Translations under genes and position numbers: made by a program
Part shown: positions 27,583-37,032 of the stretch, piece by piece
Numbering within the stretch: the first letter of the stretch is position 1
How the letters are laid out: each line of letters starts with the position of its first letter
Notes under the pieces: model-generated
What the model saw: only the letters and a program-made list of their open reading frames with translations
Database searches by the model: none
Told to the model about the DNA's origin: nothing
From: Candidatus Fermentithermobacillaceae bacterium
GTDB lineage: Bacteria > Bacillota > Sulfobacillia > Fermentithermobacillales > DUSS01
NCBI GenBank assembly: GCA_014896535.1
Contig: JADBKE010000017.1
Coordinates: forward strand, 62,001-126,000
DNA: 64,000 bases
Direction: 5' to 3'

Positions 27583-28394
27583 GGAGGCGCGGGGGCGCTT
27601 TCCCGGACCGTCTTACCCCGCTTCTCCTCCTTGGCCGCGGATATGCTCCGCCTGAGGGCTTCCATCAAGTCTATGACCTCCGCCGGCGCCCTTGCGGGTT
27701 CCCTCACGACCTGCCTTCCCTGAAGCTTAGCCTGGACGAGCTCGTTGATCCGCTGGCGGTAAGCGGAAACGTGCTTTTCCGGCTCGAATGGTTTTTTCAT
27801 CATTTTGACCAGGCTCTTTGCCATTTCTTTCTCTTCCTGCGCCACCGCCACCCCGGTGGGGATCTCGAGGCTCTCGGCGCTCCGAACCTCATCCGCCCAG
27901 TACATGGTCTCCAGCGCCAGGACCTTATCCCGGTACGGACGGACGAGCGCCAGGGTTTCCCGGGATCTCAGGGCTACCCTGGCCACGGCAACGGTGCGCG
28001 ACTCCGTCATTGCGCCGAGTAAGAGAGAGTACGCTCGGGCCGCGCCCTCTTGAGGTTCGAGGAAGAAAGCATCGCGAAAGAAGACGGGATCGACTTCGGA
28101 GATGTCGCAAAACTCCATAATCCTGACGGAGTGAGGCTCGGGCTCGGGCAGCTTGCTCATATCTTCGTCGGTCAACAGTACGTATTGCCCCTTTTCGTAT
28201 TCGACACCTCGGACTATCTCTTCGGACGCGACTTCCCGGTTACACGTGGGACACCACTTCAAATAGCGGACGGGCGTGTTGCATTCGAGGTGAAGCAAAC
28301 GAAAAGACGGGGTTTTGTCCTCGGTTGCCTTATATATCCTCACCGGTATCACCACAAGCCCGAAACCGAGGACCCCTTTCCAGAGCGGCCTCAT
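27579..28394 (-). CDS. ku: Ku protein (NHEJ)
   Basis: MRPLWKGVLGFGLVVIPVRIYKATEDKTPSFRLLHLECNTPVRYLKWCPTC..YEKGQYVLLTDEDM. Confidence 0.95.
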   Translation of the reverse strand: MRPLWKGVLGFGLVVIPVRIYKATEDKTPSFRLLHLECNTPVRYLKWCPTCNREVASEEIVRGVEYEKGQYVLLTDEDMSKLPEPEPHSVRIMEFCDISEVDPVFFRDAFFLEPQEGAARAYSLLLGAMTESRTVAVARVALRSRETLALVRPYRDKVLALETMYWADEVRSAESLEIPTGVAVAQEEKEMAKSLVKMMKKPFEPEKHVSAYRQRINELVQAKLQGRQVVREPARAPAEVIDLMEALRRSISAAKEEKRGKTVRESAPAPP

Positions 28395-28421
28395 GATTCC
28401 AGCACCCCCGACGGCGGGTAC

Positions 28422-28958
28422 CTATTCCGCTGGCCCGGGCATGTCCTGGGCCTCTTCCCGCGCTTTCCGCCGGTCGCCTTTTTTGGGTTCAACCAGGTCC
28501 GCAAGCTTTTCGAGGATCACCGGCGCCGCGTCGAGCAACCGGTCGTAAATCGCTCTTCCGTCCACAGGTAACACCCTCACCTGTCCTCCTCCCACCACGA
28601 GAAAAGCCACGGGCTTGATGGTAACACCGGCGCCGCTTCCGCCGGCAAAAGGATACCGCGATGATCCCCGGTGCCCCGTTTGCTGAATCTCGTTTTCGGA
28701 TTGCCCCTGGCGGCTCTGTCCTGAGTACAATCCCTGATTTTGCTGGGCCCATCCTTGACCGGAAGCCGCTTCTTCGGAAACCTCGTCGCCGCCCCCCGCC
28801 ACGAACCCGAACGAGACCCGCGAAACGGGAACTATCACCGTTCCGTCCTCGGTCTGGACGGGCTCACCCACGACGGTGTTCACGTCCACCATCGCTTTAA
28901 GGCTCTCCATGGTCGTCTTCATGAGAGACTCGATGGGATGATCGGACATAGGCACCAC
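28422..28958 (-). CDS. gerW: GerW/YtfJ family sporulation protein
   Basis: HPIESLMKTTMESLKAMVDVNTVVGEPVQTEDGTVIVPVSRVSFGFVAGGGD. Confidence 0.92.
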   Translation of the reverse strand: MVPMSDHPIESLMKTTMESLKAMVDVNTVVGEPVQTEDGTVIVPVSRVSFGFVAGGGDEVSEEAASGQGWAQQNQGLYSGQSRQGQSENEIQQTGHRGSSRYPFAGGSGAGVTIKPVAFLVVGGGQVRVLPVDGRAIYDRLLDAAPVILEKLADLVEPKKGDRRKAREEAQDMPGPAE

Positions 28959-29009
28959 CTCAAACCGGTTCGGATGTCCTTTACGAAGCCTCCGCCTTTC
29001 GACTCGGAA

Positions 29010-29717
29010 CTATCTTGCCCCCGAGGATGACGGGTATTCCGGGGCCCACCCAGCTGCGGAAAGACGCCTGATTCTGGAAAGCAGGACAACCATCTTTGCG
29101 GCAGCCGTCAACAGGTAAAAGATCCGGATACGTCCCTTTACCATAAAATGCCCGCTCAGTGTGGTTCGGTCGTAGACCGGCACGATTTTGATTCCCCGGC
29201 AAAGCCTTCGGCGGCCTCCCCGGGTGATAACGGGGAGCACGGTCCTTACGAGCGCCAGGAGCCCGCCCGCTGCGAGGGCGGTTGCGGCGGCATCACCCAG
29301 GCCAAGTTCCAAGCGGAGTTTGAGGTCTAGCACTTCGAACCGGTGTCCGAGATACTTCAACCAGGGGATGACTTCCCTCGCATGTCGGCGAACGTCCTCC
29401 AATCTGATAGCGGGTTTTTCCGCGTGCGTCCCGTGGCGGGGAGACCCCTGCTCGGGACGCTCCCGGGTCCCGTCCGCCGAAACTCGCCGGCCGAGACCCG
29501 CGCGCTCAGATGGAAAACTCAGCCAGATCGGAAAGGGGAAGAAAGGGGGCTTTAAGCCAACCAGCACCGACCAGCCGAAACCGGTCAGGGACCCCGAGGC
29601 CCATGCAGGCGCGGGTCCGAAAGATCCTCTGACTTCCACGTACCATGGAAGCACAAGACCCGCGACACCCAGGCCCGCGAGGATACCCAGGCTCAGTCCC
29701 TTCAACTGCGAGGACAA
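29010..29717 (-). CDS. DUF2953 family protein
   Basis: LDLKLRLELGLGDAAATALAAGGLLALV...IKIVPVYDRTTLSGHFMVKGRIRIF. Confidence 0.75.
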   Translation of the reverse strand: MSSQLKGLSLGILAGLGVAGLVLPWYVEVRGSFGPAPAWASGSLTGFGWSVLVGLKPPFFPFPIWLSFPSERAGLGRRVSADGTRERPEQGSPRHGTHAEKPAIRLEDVRRHAREVIPWLKYLGHRFEVLDLKLRLELGLGDAAATALAAGGLLALVRTVLPVITRGGRRRLCRGIKIVPVYDRTTLSGHFMVKGRIRIFYLLTAAAKMVVLLSRIRRLSAAGWAPEYPSSSGAR

Positions 29718-29946
29718 TGGTTGATCCCTCTCGCGTCAGGTTTGACCATGCAATTGGGTCATTTCCAGCATTCCCTGGAAACGGCCAACTATTCGGCGAC
29801 CTTCTGTTCCCCGGTTCTGCGACGGACAGCGTGCGCACCTCCGCATTCGACGCATGGCCGCTTCTGCGCTCGGTGGAAGCCTCGTAGCGGGGCCTGCCAA
29901 AGAGCCACGTGGTGACCGCCATCTGTCAACTGGGGGGTGATCCGGT

Positions 29947-30630
29947 TTAACTGCGGCGCGAAAGGGTTGGGAACAGAGACCCGCCGCTTCCCGGTTCCTC
30001 CGGGCCGGGTTCGGGTGTGAGAGACTCGAGAGGGGGAAGGTCTTTCAACGACGCTAACCCGAGAGCTTTTAAGAACTCATCGGTGGTTCCGTACAGGATG
30101 GGCCTGCCGAGAGCTTTTTTCCTTCCTACTTCCTGTATAAGGCCCTTGTCGAGCAGGACATCGAGGCTTGCCTGACAGTTGACTCCCCTCAGGGCTTCGA
30201 TCTCGGATCTGGTTATCGGCTGGTTATAAGCGATTACCGCAAGCGTTTCCAGCGCTCCTCTGGAAAGCGTGAGCCTCTTGCCGGAGACGACCCTGGCAAC
30301 TACCGCTGCGTATTCTGGTTTCGTGAAGAGCTGGTATCCACCGGCCACCTGTTTCAGCATGACGCCGCTCCCGGCCTCGTACCTCGCCCGGAGCTCCTCG
30401 ATGGCCTGAAGCACCACATCCTCCGGCACCCCCAGCGCTAGGGCCAGACGCTTGGCGCTGACCGGTTCAGACGAGGCGAACAGCACCGCTTCGATTTGCC
30501 ATTTCAGCTGGGCCGACGGAAGAACTCTCCCGCCGTCGCTCTGTTTTCTTCCGTCCAATGTTTCGCCTGATTCGTGGAACCCACCTGAATCATCGTACTC
30601 AGGCCAAGAAGGCCTCCTCAAACCAGGCAC
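29947..30630 (-). CDS. scpB: Segregation and condensation protein B
   Basis: QIEAVLFASSEPVSAKRLALALGV..GGYQLFTKPEY..LSRGALETLAVIAYNQPITRSEIEALRGVNCQASLDVLLDKGLI..GRPILYGTTDEFLKALGL. Confidence 0.93.
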   Translation of the reverse strand: MPGLRRPSWPEYDDSGGFHESGETLDGRKQSDGGRVLPSAQLKWQIEAVLFASSEPVSAKRLALALGVPEDVVLQAIEELRARYEAGSGVMLKQVAGGYQLFTKPEYAAVVARVVSGKRLTLSRGALETLAVIAYNQPITRSEIEALRGVNCQASLDVLLDKGLIQEVGRKKALGRPILYGTTDEFLKALGLASLKDLPPLESLTPEPGPEEPGSGGSLFPTLSRRS

Positions 30631-31178
30631 TCACCTCCGTACCGACTCGGCGCATACAGGATGCGCGCACGTTTTCGACGTTAGTTGGTATGCCTCCTCC
30701 TGAGTACGAGAAAGTCCGGATAGCTCGAGGTATCCTTCCCCGAATGAGCCACCCGGTCCGTACTGAACCATGTATTGCACCGGGTGCCCGCCCGAAGAAG
30801 GCTTGGTTTCGCTGTCCGCCATACGACAACGTTTTTTGAGGCATCCTAGGGCAACACTGGTTCTCGTGCAGTAACAAGCGGTATCGCTCGCCACTCCCTT
30901 AACGTTAAAGCCGAAAACGTCAGTACGGGAACCATGCAGTTCGGTCCCTTCTTCCCGGTTGGCACTGAGGATCGGACTGTCTTAAATAGACAAAGTGGTC
31001 CAACGGAGTAAGTCTTTGATATCCGCCCTCATGGAGCAACCGGTGCTACGGTAAGTGTGGTGGGTGGCAAGCCCTTAATTGCCAATATGTATTTACTCAC
31101 CAACCCGATCCTTGTATAATCCGCAACGAGAGGGTTACCCACAGCCCTACTCATTCCATACACAAAAGGAGGGCCCAC

Positions 31179-32918
31179 ATGTCCAAAAACAGAGTCGCGG
31201 TAATGCTTCTCGCGGTTTTGTGTGTGGCGGCGTTCGCCAGCACGGTTTTGGCTCGCCCGTTTGCGGCGTTGGCCGCACCGGGGCTGGTGACTCCGGCGAA
31301 GCCCAACGCTCCGGAAATGCCGCCCGTAGCGGAGGGAAAGCAAGCCGAGCGAGCGGAGCGAAAGGTGGCGTTCCTAGGAGACCGGGACAAGAACAAGCTC
31401 TCGGACGACTTGGACGAGATCATGACTGTGAAGGGACCGTCCGAGACGATCCCGGTAATCGTCATGCTCAAAGACAAGCCGGCGGAGAATCTCCTTGCGG
31501 ATCTCGCCACAAAAGCTGGTCCGTTCAAGGTGAGAGGCCGGTGGGAGCACGCCATCAACGGTTTCTCGGTTTCCCTTACTCCGGGACAGATCAAGGCTCT
31601 CTCGCAACACCCCATGGTTGAACGAGTCGAGTACGACCGTGAGGTTAGGGCCTTCCTCAACACTGCGACCAGCTGGACGGGAGTCCAGGCTGCCCGCAGG
31701 GACTTCGGCGTAACCGGGGACAGGGATGGCAGCGAGACCTCCTACTCCAAGACCGACGTGGTGATCGCGATCCTCGATACGGGAATCGACGCTGCACACG
31801 TCGATCTGGATGGGGGAAAGGTCATAGGCTGGTATGACGTGATTAATGGCAAGACCACCCCGTATGATGACAACGGGCACGGAACTCACGTGGCCAGCAT
31901 CGCCGCAGGGACGGGAGAAGGAAACTCGGCCTATAAAGGGGTTGCTCCCGGCGCTGCTCTCGTGGGTATCAAAGTCCTTGACGCCAACGGAAGCGGCACC
32001 ACCACAGGGATCATCTCGGGTATCGACTGGATGATCCGGAATAAGAGCACCTACGGCATCCGGATCGCCAACATGAGCCTCGGCTCCAGCGGCTCATCCG
32101 ACGGTACGGACAGCCTGTCTCAAGCTGTCAACAACGCGGTGGCCAACGGTATCATCATGGTGGTGGCCGCGGGCAACTCGGGTCCCGCCACGTACACCAT
32201 AGGTTCACCGGCGGCGGCAGCTGACGCCATTACCGTGGGTGCCCTGTACGACCCCGGCGAGAAGGGCTGGGTTCTCGCTGAGTTCTCCAGCAGAGGTCCC
32301 ACGGCGGACGGCAGGATCAAGCCGGACATCTGCACTCCCGGTCGAAACATCACCGCAGCCAAAGCCAACTCCACCAACGGCTACGTCACGTACAGCGGAA
32401 CCTCGATGGCCACGCCGTTCATGGCCGGAGTGATCGCGCTGATGCTCGACGCCAACTACTCCCTCACCGATTCGCAGGTGAAGAACATCCTCTATGCGTC
32501 GAGCAACGTGAAGGACTTCGGTCCGGCCGGGAAGGATATCGACTTCGGCTACGGCATCAACCTGTCGTACAATGTCATAAGGGACGCCGGAGGATACTCG
32601 GGAAGCTTCTCCGACGGTCTCACGTTCGGCTACGCAGCTGACAGCCTACCTGGTCGCGGCTACAGCGATTACTGGTACTTCGACGTCACGGACACGTCGA
32701 AGCCAGTAGGCATCACCTTCATCATGCCGAACCACAGCACCACGATAGACTTCGACATCTACCTGTACGACCCCAGCGGCACACAGGTGGCTAGCTCTAC
32801 AGGGACGAAGAGGCAGGAGCAAATCCTCTACCTGCCTACGGTCACCGGTACGTATAAGCTGAGGGTGTACTCCTACAGGGGCTCGGGCAGCTACTGGTTC
32901 AACGTCAGCTGGAAGTGA
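31179..32918 (+). CDS. Secreted S8 subtilisin-like serine protease with I9-type prodomain and C-terminal PPC-like domain
   Basis: Signal peptide; AILDTGIDAAHVDL, GHGTHVASIAAG, YSGTSMATPFMAGVIAL catalytic motifs; C-terminal FDIYLYDPSGTQVASSTGTKRQEQILYLPTVTGTYKLRVYSYRGSGSYWFNV. Confidence 0.93.
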   Translation: MSKNRVAVMLLAVLCVAAFASTVLARPFAALAAPGLVTPAKPNAPEMPPVAEGKQAERAERKVAFLGDRDKNKLSDDLDEIMTVKGPSETIPVIVMLKDKPAENLLADLATKAGPFKVRGRWEHAINGFSVSLTPGQIKALSQHPMVERVEYDREVRAFLNTATSWTGVQAARRDFGVTGDRDGSETSYSKTDVVIAILDTGIDAAHVDLDGGKVIGWYDVINGKTTPYDDNGHGTHVASIAAGTGEGNSAYKGVAPGAALVGIKVLDANGSGTTTGIISGIDWMIRNKSTYGIRIANMSLGSSGSSDGTDSLSQAVNNAVANGIIMVVAAGNSGPATYTIGSPAAAADAITVGALYDPGEKGWVLAEFSSRGPTADGRIKPDICTPGRNITAAKANSTNGYVTYSGTSMATPFMAGVIALMLDANYSLTDSQVKNILYASSNVKDFGPAGKDIDFGYGINLSYNVIRDAGGYSGSFSDGLTFGYAADSLPGRGYSDYWYFDVTDTSKPVGITFIMPNHSTTIDFDIYLYDPSGTQVASSTGTKRQEQILYLPTVTGTYKLRVYSYRGSGSYWFNVSWK

Positions 32919-32974
32919 CAAGTTGAGCAAACCGCTGACCAGTCGCTACCCTGGAGCGACCGGTGAAAAACTCT

Positions 32975-33000
32975 GGGCCCCGTTCAGGCGGGGCCCTTTT
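32975..33000 (+). terminator. Intrinsic terminator of subtilisin gene
   Basis: GGGCCCC-N8-GGGGCCC followed by TTTT. Confidence 0.75.
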
Positions 33001-33163
33001 CCTCGTCCGTTGTTGGTAAGCGTGCATAACAAATTCGCAGGTAGGATCACTTGTCGCTGCCACACAAATTACGAGCCAAATTCAGCCGGCGGACTCATTT
33101 TGCGAATATTACCAGTCCCCTCCTTCCAGCGACTTCTCCCGCCCGCTGAACCGCCATATCGCG

Positions 33164-33994
33164 CTACTGCCGAGTGACTGTTGAGACCCTTGCTTCCGCA
33201 GCACCCGATCGCGGATTGCTTGTGGAAGTTCTTAACGCCCTGGTCAGCGTAGGTTCTTTAGCCGCAAACTCGATTTCTCCCAAATTCACTTCCTGCCAGG
33301 CCGAAACCCTGCCCCGTCTGACCAGCTCGAGCAAGGCCAAAAAGTCCATAACCTTCATCCATTTCGGGTGCTCAGCTGTGAACACCGAAAACTTCACCCG
33401 AACGCCTTTTTTTGCAGCTATCAGGACCGCTCGCCATATGCGGCGGAGGTGGGCGATGAAGCCCAGTTTGGGCACAGCTACGATCCTGGTCCTGGCGTCC
33501 GCCCGCGACTTCAACGAAAACCACATCCTGGCGAGCTCCGCCGGGGATACGCCGAGGTCGGTCGGGAGTTGTGGCACCGGGGACGACCCCTCTCCAAGAG
33601 CCTCTTCTCCAGCGTCCGTTTCCGCTGCCACGGTCCGGTGGCCCTGAAGACCGCGAGGATATAACGCCGAAGCTTTACCGATCGACTCCTCAATGCGGCG
33701 GGTAGCCTCGGCAACGAATGTCCGGGCTTCGGGCCTGATTTCGAAGAGTCCCAGGGTGGCAGACGCCTGCCGGGTCGCAACTTCTACGGAGTCCTCCTCT
33801 GGCTCCGGGGTTCTCGCCGGCAACAAGCTGCGAATTCTCGCCAACAGGATCGCGGACATTTTCGAGAGAAACGCGAAAGCTTCCTCGAGCTCAGCTTTTC
33901 CCTCTTCCAATTTATGACGAAATTCGACGCACGAGGCGTAAATGTCTTCCCCGGCGCTTTCTTCCCCGATAACCTCTCCCAGGATTCGCGCCAA
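33164..33994 (-). CDS. scpA: Divergent ScpA-like protein lacking the usual N-terminal FEGPLDLLL segment
   Basis: EDIYASCVEFRHKLEEGKAELEEAFAFLSKMSAILLARIRSLLP and C-terminal MDFLALLELVRRGRVSAWQEVNLGEIEF resemble ScpA; sits next to M50 protease as scpA usually does. Confidence 0.6.
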   Translation of the reverse strand: MARILGEVIGEESAGEDIYASCVEFRHKLEEGKAELEEAFAFLSKMSAILLARIRSLLPARTPEPEEDSVEVATRQASATLGLFEIRPEARTFVAEATRRIEESIGKASALYPRGLQGHRTVAAETDAGEEALGEGSSPVPQLPTDLGVSPAELARMWFSLKSRADARTRIVAVPKLGFIAHLRRIWRAVLIAAKKGVRVKFSVFTAEHPKWMKVMDFLALLELVRRGRVSAWQEVNLGEIEFAAKEPTLTRALRTSTSNPRSGAAEARVSTVTRQ

Positions 33995-34054
33995 CCTTTT
34001 CCCATCCCCTCTCCCTGTCCCCTCACGGAGGACTCGACTCGTCCACGACCCGCT

Positions 34055-34735
34055 TCAGTACCGAACGGGTCTGAAAAGGAACGAGAGATACAGGCCGGCC
34101 AGACGACACAGGTTCATATAACCCGTCACTAGCGGACCGATGATAACCCCGACTATCCCGGAAGCCACGAGGAGCAAGAGGATGACAAAACCGTAGCGCT
34201 CGAGAAACTCGGAAACCGCGTAAGCTCCACCGGGTATGTACAGCTCAAGGATATGCCAGCCGTCCAGCGGCGGAATGGGGATCAAGTTGAAGAAGGCCAG
34301 GGACGCGTTGACCCAGGCCGCCGTATCCAGTATGTCGGGGAGGTACACCCAGTACGTCCCCCGGAGGTGAAGGAAGGAAAAGATGAGAATCGTGATCACC
34401 TGAAGTATGAATGCGGTCACCAGGTTCGCAAAGGGGCCGGCGAAAGCCACTTTGGCCATGTCCCTGCGGGGGCTCCTCAATCGGAAGGGATCCACCGGCA
34501 CCGGCCTGGCCCACCCGAACCCCGTAACGATGAGCATAAGCGCTCCGATGGGATCGATGTGCGCCCATGGCTCCAGGGTCATCCTGCCCTGCCTGTGGGC
34601 GGTATCGTCTCCCAGTGCGTAAGCCATCCTCGCGTGGGCGTACTCGTGGACGCTGATGCCAAGGAGAAAACCGGGTACTCTCAAAACCAACGGCAAAAGC
34701 GGCGACTCGGGCATCTTACGGACCCGCCTCCTCAA
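34055..34735 (-). CDS. Site-2 protease family (M50) membrane metalloprotease
   Basis: ISVHEYAHARMAYALGDDTAHRQGRMTLEPWAHIDPIGALMLI; FFNLIPIPPLDGWHIL. Confidence 0.9.
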   Translation of the reverse strand: MRRRVRKMPESPLLPLVLRVPGFLLGISVHEYAHARMAYALGDDTAHRQGRMTLEPWAHIDPIGALMLIVTGFGWARPVPVDPFRLRSPRRDMAKVAFAGPFANLVTAFILQVITILIFSFLHLRGTYWVYLPDILDTAAWVNASLAFFNLIPIPPLDGWHILELYIPGGAYAVSEFLERYGFVILLLLVASGIVGVIIGPLVTGYMNLCRLAGLYLSFLFRPVRY

Positions 34736-34909
34736 GCCGTCCGTTCTTCACCGTCCTGCGGAACAAGGTCCGGCCGATGGGCACGGAGGCAAAATCGGTT
34801 CCTTTCCTTCTACGGCTTGAGCCTGGAATCCTGCCTTTGGCCCCTGGCACCGGAAGTGACAAGCGGTTCCTTCATCTCCGGTTCTGGAGGTCAATCTCGT
34901 CCCTTCAAG

Positions 34910-35260
34910 TTACCCCTTGGGGTTGAAAAGGACGGCCATTAGATAGCCGAAGACAACCGCACCCGTGAGCGCCGCGCTGGAAGCTCGGAACCCGCCGGTA
35001 AAAAGCCCGAACCAGCCTTCCCTGGCGACGTCCTCCATCATACCCTGGACCAGCGTGTGACCGAAGCCGAAAAGGGGAACGGCGGCGCCTGCCCCGGCGT
35101 AACTCACCAGCGTTCCGTAAAGGCCCAGGCCGGAGAGGATAGCTCCGGTGCAAGCCGCGGAGACCATGATGACCGCGGGGTTCACCTTGGTCGAGTCCAA
35201 AACCACCTGAGCCAGGGCACACAAAATGCCTCCGACGATGAACGCCCTGATGAATATCAC
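34910..35260 (-). CDS. spoVAE: Stage V sporulation protein AE
   Basis: FIRAFIVGGILCALAQVVLDSTKVNPAVIMVSAACTGAILSGLGLYGTLVSYAGAGAAVPLFGFGHTL. Confidence 0.92.
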   Translation of the reverse strand: MIFIRAFIVGGILCALAQVVLDSTKVNPAVIMVSAACTGAILSGLGLYGTLVSYAGAGAAVPLFGFGHTLVQGMMEDVAREGWFGLFTGGFRASSAALTGAVVFGYLMAVLFNPKG

Positions 35261-36285
35261 GATTTCACCTCCTCGTTTTTCCAGACGAGGGAGACGGCGT
35301 GGGCAATTGACGGTATTGACTCCCCTTGCTGACACGTGGTGGGACTGTGAAGCGCACCGGTGGCCACGAGGAGAACTCTCTTCAACTCGCCGCGTCGCAT
35401 GGAGGGAACCACCATCGCCGAAAAGACCGCTGCCGAGCACGCACATCCCGAACCGCCGGCTCCGATTTCCGGGCTATCTTCGTAGATGAGGAGACCCGCA
35501 TCCCGGTGGCGGTCCTCTATGTCCACGCCCTTTTGCCGGAGGAGCTGCCTCGCCAGGCGGGACCCTATTTTCCCTAAATCTCCCGAAAGGATCAGGTCGT
35601 AATCCTCCGGTTTCCTGGACATGTCCTGGAGATGCCTCCACACGGTGTCGGCGAAAGCCGGAGCCATCGCGGAACCCATGTCGTTGGCGTCGGTCACTCC
35701 GTTATCTTGAACTCGCCCCGCGGTGGCCGCTTCTATCCACGGCCCGTTTCCCGCAAGACCGATCACCGTCGAGCAAGCCGCGGTAACCGTCCACTGACTG
35801 GTGGGGGTCCTCATGTAAGCGAATTCCGTGGGGTACCTGTACTGTCTCTCGGCGGTATCGTGGTGGCTCGACACGGCCAGGGCCGCGTTTGTAGCAAAAC
35901 CCCCGGCCACCATCATCGAGGCGATGATGAGACCCTCCGCCATCGTAGAACACGCTCCGTACAGCCCTATGAACGGCACGTCGAATTCCCTGGCCATGAA
36001 GTTAGCGGATATGATCTGGTTTAACAGGTCGCCAGCTAAAAGAAAGTCGATCTGCGTTTCATCCAGCCCTGCCTTGGCAAGAGCGATATCCAGGGATTGC
36101 CGGAGCATCAACGATTCCGCCTTCTCCCAGCTGGTTCGACCGGCCAGCGTATTTTCGTGGATGAGGTCAAAGCCCTCCCGCAGCGGGCCTTTTCCCTCCT
36201 TTGGTCCAACCACGCAAGCCGAGGAACGCACCACGGGCATGACCGGAAAAACGACGGTCGAGTTTCCCTGACGAGAAAATTTCAA
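35257..36285 (-). CDS. spoVAD: Stage V sporulation protein AD
   Basis: SACVVGPKEGKGPL..DLLNQIISANFMAREFDVPFIGLYGACSTMAEGLIIASMMVAGGFATNAALAVSSHHDTAERQYRYPTEFA. Confidence 0.95.
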   Translation of the reverse strand: MKFSRQGNSTVVFPVMPVVRSSACVVGPKEGKGPLREGFDLIHENTLAGRTSWEKAESLMLRQSLDIALAKAGLDETQIDFLLAGDLLNQIISANFMAREFDVPFIGLYGACSTMAEGLIIASMMVAGGFATNAALAVSSHHDTAERQYRYPTEFAYMRTPTSQWTVTAACSTVIGLAGNGPWIEAATAGRVQDNGVTDANDMGSAMAPAFADTVWRHLQDMSRKPEDYDLILSGDLGKIGSRLARQLLRQKGVDIEDRHRDAGLLIYEDSPEIGAGGSGCACSAAVFSAMVVPSMRRGELKRVLLVATGALHSPTTCQQGESIPSIAHAVSLVWKNEEVKS

Positions 36286-36303
36286 CTTCGAGAGGACCTC
36301 CAG

Positions 36304-36756
36304 TCATCTTGCCAGGATGAGCACGGCCGAGCTCACCGCGAGCGAGGCGACGAACGAGTAGACTATCACCGGGCCGGCCACCTGGAACATCCGGGCGGAC
36401 ACTCCCAGGATGAAACCCTCCCGCTTGAACTCCATGGCAGGAGAAACGATGGAATTGGCAAATCCCGTTATGGGGATAGCCGCTCCCATCCCTGCAAACG
36501 CGCCCAGTCTGTCATAAAGACCGAGACCGGTGAAGAAGGCACCCAAAAAGACCATGATGGTCTGGGTTCTGGAAAGGGCTTGGACACGCCCGATCCCCGT
36601 CGATGATATCCAGCTCAGGATGATCTGTCCGACCAGACATATGGCGCCGCCGACGAGGAAGGCCACCACCGCGTTCCTGAGGATGGGCCGGGGCGGGGAA
36701 GCTTTTATGCTGAGCTTTCTGTAAGCTTCCTTTTCTCTCGTATTAGCCCTGGGCAT
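36304..36756 (-). CDS. spoVAC: Stage V sporulation protein AC
   Basis: RNAVVAFLVGGAICLVGQIIL..FFTGLGLYDRLGAFAGMGAAIPITGFANSIVSPAMEFKREGFILGV. Confidence 0.93.
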   Translation of the reverse strand: MPRANTREKEAYRKLSIKASPPRPILRNAVVAFLVGGAICLVGQIILSWISSTGIGRVQALSRTQTIMVFLGAFFTGLGLYDRLGAFAGMGAAIPITGFANSIVSPAMEFKREGFILGVSARMFQVAGPVIVYSFVASLAVSSAVLILAR

Positions 36757-36975
36757 TCACTCCGCCACCTCCGCGCCCTGGTCGAGGTAAGCCACCTTTA
36801 CGTTAGCCTTATACTCGACTATCCGACCGTCCCTGACGTTGGCCGTCCAGTTCAGGACCTCTACGCCGCTGATGTTGGGAACCTTCCTCGAAGCTTCCAT
36901 GACGGCCTGCTGAGCCGCATCCTGCCAGTCTCGGTGGGACTGACCTACGAGTTCAAGCACTTTGACCACCGGCAT
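36757..36975 (-). CDS. Dodecin family protein
   Basis: VVKVLELVGQSHRDWQDAAQQAVMEASRKVPNISGVEVLNWTANVRDGRIVEYKANVKVAYLD. Confidence 0.92.
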   Translation of the reverse strand: MPVVKVLELVGQSHRDWQDAAQQAVMEASRKVPNISGVEVLNWTANVRDGRIVEYKANVKVAYLDQGAEVAE

Positions 36976-37032
36976 CCGGACGTCACCTCCGTAGATTCAT
37001 TATCTCCAGGGGGACTTCGGCGTACGCACCCA

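Noticed and set aside
30631-31178. Short ORFs between scpB and the subtilisin gene
   Set aside because: No domain, no convincing RBS; most likely the subtilisin promoter region.
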